This document shows positions 61,195 through 64,000 of a DNA stretch of 64,000 nucleotides, piece after piece. Numbering within the stretch: the stretch's first letter is position 1; every line of letters begins with the position of its first letter. Both the position numbers and the translations under genes were made by a program. Source of the stretch: JBFLYC01 sp040756735 (GTDB taxonomy: Bacteria > Bacillota > DSM-16504 > Desulfitibacterales > Desulfitibacteraceae); contig JBFLYC010000004.1 of the NCBI GenBank assembly GCA_040756735.1, positions 1-64,000 of the forward strand, written 5' to 3'. The notes beneath the pieces are model-generated. The model did not search any database. It had not been told where the DNA came from and saw only the letters and a list, made by a program, of their open reading frames with translations.

Positions 61195-62686
61195 GGGTAA
61201 ACCTTAAAGACCACCAGATCAAATGGGAAGAAGTCCCTGAGTACCTGGAACTCTTCTGGGGGAGGGGATTAACTGCCGCGGTTCTTTTGAAGGAAGTGCA
61301 GCCTACCTGTGAACCCCTGGGGAAACACAATAAGTTGATCTTTTCTGCAGGTCCCCTGGCTGGTTCACCCGTTCCATGCTCTGCCAGGCTTTCTGTGGGC
61401 GGGAAGAGTCCCCTGACGGGCGGAATAAAAGAAGCCAATGCAGGGGGCAATCTTGGACACAAGTTAGGAAAATTGAAACTTAAGGGCATAGTTATTGAGG
61501 ATAAAGCAGGGGATGGTCAGCTCTGGGTGCTCTGCATTAAAGGTGGCGAAGCTTCCTTGGTTAAAGCGCCGGAGCTCAAGGGTTTGTCCACATTCCAAAC
61601 TGTCAGTGAACTTAAGAAGCGTTTTGGGGGGAGGATAGCTGCAGCGGTAATTGGTCCGGCGGGAGAGATGGGCCTTGCTGCCTCAGGCATTGCCGTAACA
61701 GATGTTGACGGTCGTCCTTCTCGTTATGCTGCAAGGGGGGCCTGGGTGCTCTAATGGGCTCCAAGGGGTTAAAAGCAGTGGTAGTTGACGATGAAAATGC
61801 AGGTCTTCCTAAAGCCGTTAAAAAAGCGGCTTTTAAAGAACACAATGGCAATTTTATTAAAATAATCAGGGAGAATCCTCAGACTTCAAAGATATACACC
61901 CATTACAGCACGGCGGCAGCCCTCTCAGTGGTAAATGCCCTGGGTGCCCTACCTACGAGAAACTTTACTAAAGGCAGTTTCGAAATGGCAGATAAAATTA
62001 ACGGTGACAGCCTCCATGACCTTATTCTCGAACGTGGGGGTGAGGGGGAGATTTCCCATGCCTGCATGCCTGGATGTATTGTCAAATGTTCTAATGTGTT
62101 TCCAGGAGAAGACGGTAAGGAGTTGGTTGCCCCTTTGGAATTTGAGACCTTGGGAATGATAGGTTCTAATCTATGCATCGGCAGCCTGGATGAGATTGCG
62201 CTGATTAATGCCAGGTTGAATGAACTGGGTTTAGATACCATTGAGACCGGAGCAGCTCTTGGGCTTCTGATGGAGGCAGGTGTAGTTGAATTTGGGGATA
62301 CAAGGGGAATCTTGAACCTTCTTGATGAGGTGGAGCCGGGAACTCCCCTGGGCAGGTTGGCTGGCAGCGGTGCTTTAATTGTTGGACGGGTCATGGGTTT
62401 GTCCAGGATACCTGTTGTTAAAGGTCAAGCCATGGCAGCTTATGATCCCAGGGGAATCAAGGGTACCGGGGTGACCTTTGCCACCTCACCCATGGGAGCC
62501 GATCATACAGCCGGTCATACAATGAGGGCTAAAGTGGATCACCTGAGTCCGCAAGGTCAGGCGAGGATAGCAGAGGCAAATCAAATTAACATGGCAGCTG
62601 TAGACAACCTGGGTCTATGTATGATGGTTGTTCCAGCTCTGGTTTTTGATGTTCCTGATGAGGAACTGCAGGGTATGCTAAAATAG
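61179..62686 (+). pseudogene. aor: Aldehyde ferredoxin oxidoreductase, frameshifted in a G run and C-terminally short
   Basis: The N-terminal part (61179-61754; ILRVNLKDHQIKWEEVPE, FWGRGLTAAVLL, FSAGPLAGSPVPCSARLSVG, EANAGGNLGHKL) and the second part (61754-62686; MGSKGLKAVVVDD, HACMPGCIVKC for the [4Fe-4S] cluster, APLEFETLGMIGSN, DNLGLC for the fourth ligand) are parts of one tungsten/molybdenum-pterin AOR. The shift is at GGGGGG near 61734, where family sequence expects ARGGLGALMGSKG. The frame ends about 90 residues before the usual AOR C-terminus. The ATG 61754 has no site of its own. Confidence 0.85.
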
Positions 62687-62744
62687 AAAGAAAAGTTATC
62701 ATGTCTCGGCATAAGGTAGACATGGGTAAATACTTCAAGTAAGG

Positions 62745-62790
62745 TCCCGGGACTGAGCCTAAATTGGGCCGGCTGTTCCGGGTTTTTGTT
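62745..62790 (+). terminator. Intrinsic terminator after aor
   Basis: CCCGG (62746) and CCGGG (62778) with inner GCC/GGC pairs form a long hairpin followed by TTTTTGTTTTT. Confidence 0.7.
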
Positions 62791-62808
62791 TTTCTGAGAT
62801 TAAACTAG

Positions 62809-62987
62809 TACTACAGCGAAATGTAGCAATTTAGCGGAGCCATGGGCGGAGCCATGGGGACGGTTCGAGCGTCACCGTAGCGCAGCGAAGGTCCGAAGGG
62901 AAGACGATGGAACCGTCCCCGTGGCGTACCCCGTGGCGTACCCCGTGGCGTACCCCGTGGCGTACCCCGTGGCGTACCCGTGGCGTA
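62809..62987. repeat. GGGGACGGTTC palindromic repeat, copy B, with expanded 12-bp tandem array
   Basis: It is nearly identical to 34354-34486 over the left and central parts. On the right the unit CCCCGTGGCGTA is repeated about six times (62917-62985), against two in copy A. The antisense frame across the array reads TPRG repeats and is not a gene. Confidence 0.88.
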
Positions 62988-63058
62988 GTCAGAATTAATT
63001 TTTGTAATTAAATAATGAAGAAAAAGAAGAAAAACATTAAATAACTTCATAAATGGTA

Positions 63059-63112
63059 TTTACACAGGGTTATTGTCATAGTATACTGAAAATAGGACGG
63101 ACGGTCAAAAAA
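63059..63112 (+). promoter_or_regulatory. Promoter and possible operator of the TetR gene
   Basis: TTTACA (63059) and TATACT (63082) are 17 bases apart. Just downstream, GGACGGACGGTC (63095-63106) resembles half-sites found before TetR-family genes and could be the autoregulatory operator. Confidence 0.5.
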
Positions 63113-63174
63113 TGAACCAAATATCCGGTATAAAGAACTGACCATTCAACTTATGCATTCGGAGGTGAAAAAAG

Positions 63175-63783
63175 ATTAATCTGTCGCGTAAAGAACTTGA
63201 AAAAGACTTTAAAAGAAAACTAATAGCAGATGCCGCTCAGAAACTATTTTCCAATAATCTGTTTGAGACAGTGACTGTAGAAGACATTGCAAAGGAAGCA
63301 GAATTTGGCAAGGGGACCCTGTACCAGTATTTTGAGAACAAGGAAGAAATCCTGGTTTTTGTTATCTGCCGGGGTCTGGAAGAGGTTTGTGAAAAAATTT
63401 GGGTGCAGTGTATAGAGGCAGAGGATGCCAGGTTAGCATTAGAAAACCTCATTAAAGTTTACTACTTGTTCTTGGAGGAATACCGGAACTTGTTTGTTTC
63501 CTTTGTGAGGCGGCAGTTAGATGGAAACTTGGCTCCACATATGGTGGAGTTAGTCATCTCGACCCACAAAAAAAAGATGGAGTTGATGAATCAGGTTGTT
63601 AACAGGGGAATTGAAGACGGCATTTTGAAAGCTGTTGATACCGGAAAACTGGTCAAGGCCATTGAGAGTACAGTACGGGGCTTTAATATTCAGTTTGTTA
63701 CAGTAGATCGGCCGGACAGTTGGGAAGAAGAGGTAGAGCTTATAAAAGATATTTTGTTTACAGGGATATTTAAAAAAGAGTAA
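63175..63783 (+). CDS. TetR/AcrR-family transcriptional regulator with non-standard start
   Basis: The N-terminal HTH is complete only if translation starts upstream of GTG 63271: the frame encodes LSRKELEKDFKRKLIADAAQ KLFSNNLFETVTVEDIA followed by FGKGTLYQYFENKEEI. It opens at 63169, and GGAGGTG (63161) lies 7 bases before ATT 63175 and 13 before CTG 63181. ATT is the better-spaced start, rare but known from infC. The C-terminal ligand domain has a conserved-looking helical pattern. It probably regulates the gene at 63801. Confidence 0.78.
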   Translation: MNLSRKELEKDFKRKLIADAAQKLFSNNLFETVTVEDIAKEAEFGKGTLYQYFENKEEILVFVICRGLEEVCEKIWVQCIEAEDARLALENLIKVYYLFLEEYRNLFVSFVRRQLDGNLAPHMVELVISTHKKKMELMNQVVNRGIEDGILKAVDTGKLVKAIESTVRGFNIQFVTVDRPDSWEEEVELIKDILFTGIFKKE

Positions 63784-63800
63784 GGAGGGTTGTTATTCAA

Positions 63801-64000
63801 ATGGGTCAAGTGATGAAGATGCCTGAGACTTCGACACCCAGGGAAAGCATAATAGAGAAGATGAATGGGATGCGCTCAGGGGATGCCAATTGGAAAGATG
63901 GACGGACATGGAGCCTTGTTTATTATGCAGGGGAAGAGATTTATGGACTCCTTAAAGATGCCTATACCATGTTCATGTCGGAAAATGGTTTAAATCCCAT
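63801..64000 (+). CDS. PLP-dependent decarboxylase/lyase-like gene, partial
   Basis: ATG 63801 follows AAGGAGG. The 66 visible codons include DANWKDGRTWSLVYYAGEE and YTMFMSENGLNP, the N-terminal pattern of pyridoxal-phosphate enzymes related to sphingosine-1-phosphate lyase and group II decarboxylases. The gene runs off the window, so the catalytic lysine is not visible. It lies 18 bases after the TetR gene and is probably co-transcribed. Confidence 0.7.
   Translation, partial: MGQVMKMPETSTPRESIIEKMNGMRSGDANWKDGRTWSLVYYAGEEIYGLLKDAYTMFMSENGLNP

Noticed and set aside
62917..62987. Direct repeats as a CRISPR array
   Set aside because: Units are 12 bp and contiguous, with no spacers and no cas genes.
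62811..63050. Minus-strand frame encoding TPRG repeats
   Set aside because: It is the antisense of the 12-bp tandem array in a palindromic repeat; no ribosome site and no homology.

Overview
The window reads as an anaerobic, low-to-mid GC Gram-positive bacterium of the Clostridia (Peptococcaceae-like). This is inferred from strong Shine-Dalgarno sites (AGGAGG), frequent TTG and GTG starts, Firmicutes-type families, and anaerobic energy genes: N2O reductase, heme synthesis from siroheme, glycine/betaine reductase remnants, tungsten aldehyde oxidoreductase and a double-cubane-cluster protein pair. No species is claimed.

Layout. 0-6 kb: c-di-GMP signalling proteins, small genes and a SagB-like nitroreductase. 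6.1-9.3 kb: a graveyard of insertion sequences (IS1380, IS110 fused to IS66, and a DUF4338 gene). 9.4-13.9 kb: a GcvH-like and glutaredoxin-like pair, hutI-fchA, a heptad-repeat coiled-coil protein and a broken YjiH-like transporter. 14-21.3 kb: GntR regulator, grdX, decayed grdE/grdB, then a corrinoid protein and methyltransferase followed by a two-component pair (Cys-rich GAF kinase and NtrC-type sigma-54 activator).

The centre of interest is 22.2-38.4 kb. Two sigma-54 type promoters (22259 and 25008) precede an ABC/DUF4418 operon and a long nitrous-oxide-reduction operon: monoheme cytochrome c, small membrane protein, Rieske protein, cytochrome b, subunit IV, second monoheme cytochrome c, nosZ (clade II type, no Tat signal), nosB, nosD, nosL, nosY, nosF. 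A cytochrome c maturation gene reduced to a ResB-ResC deletion fusion and a complete ahbC-ahbD-ahbA-ahbB set for heme synthesis follow. Proposed logic (inference): quinol feeds the Rieske/cytochrome b complex, the c cytochromes carry electrons to NosZ, NosDFYL supply copper and sulfur for CuZ, and Ahb enzymes supply the heme.

38.6-64 kb: a decayed acetoin/2-oxoacid dehydrogenase cluster behind a third sigma-54 type promoter, a double-cubane-cluster protein with its ATPase, chemoreceptor, amidohydrolase, iron-sulfur flavoprotein, a second GGDEF/HD-GYP protein, a PilT-like ATPase, a partial Tad/Flp pilus locus, a GNAT plus enolase-superfamily racemase pair, a sigma-54 activator with a frameshifted aldehyde ferredoxin oxidoreductase, a TetR regulator and the start of a PLP decarboxylase-like gene.

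A recurring theme is gene decay by internal deletion and single-base frameshift (grdE, grdB, acoB, acoC, ResB-ResC, DUF488, AOR, IS elements), together with two families of GGGGAC-type palindromic repeats. Either the genome is actively losing accessory catabolism or some of these are assembly or sequencing artefacts; read mapping would decide.
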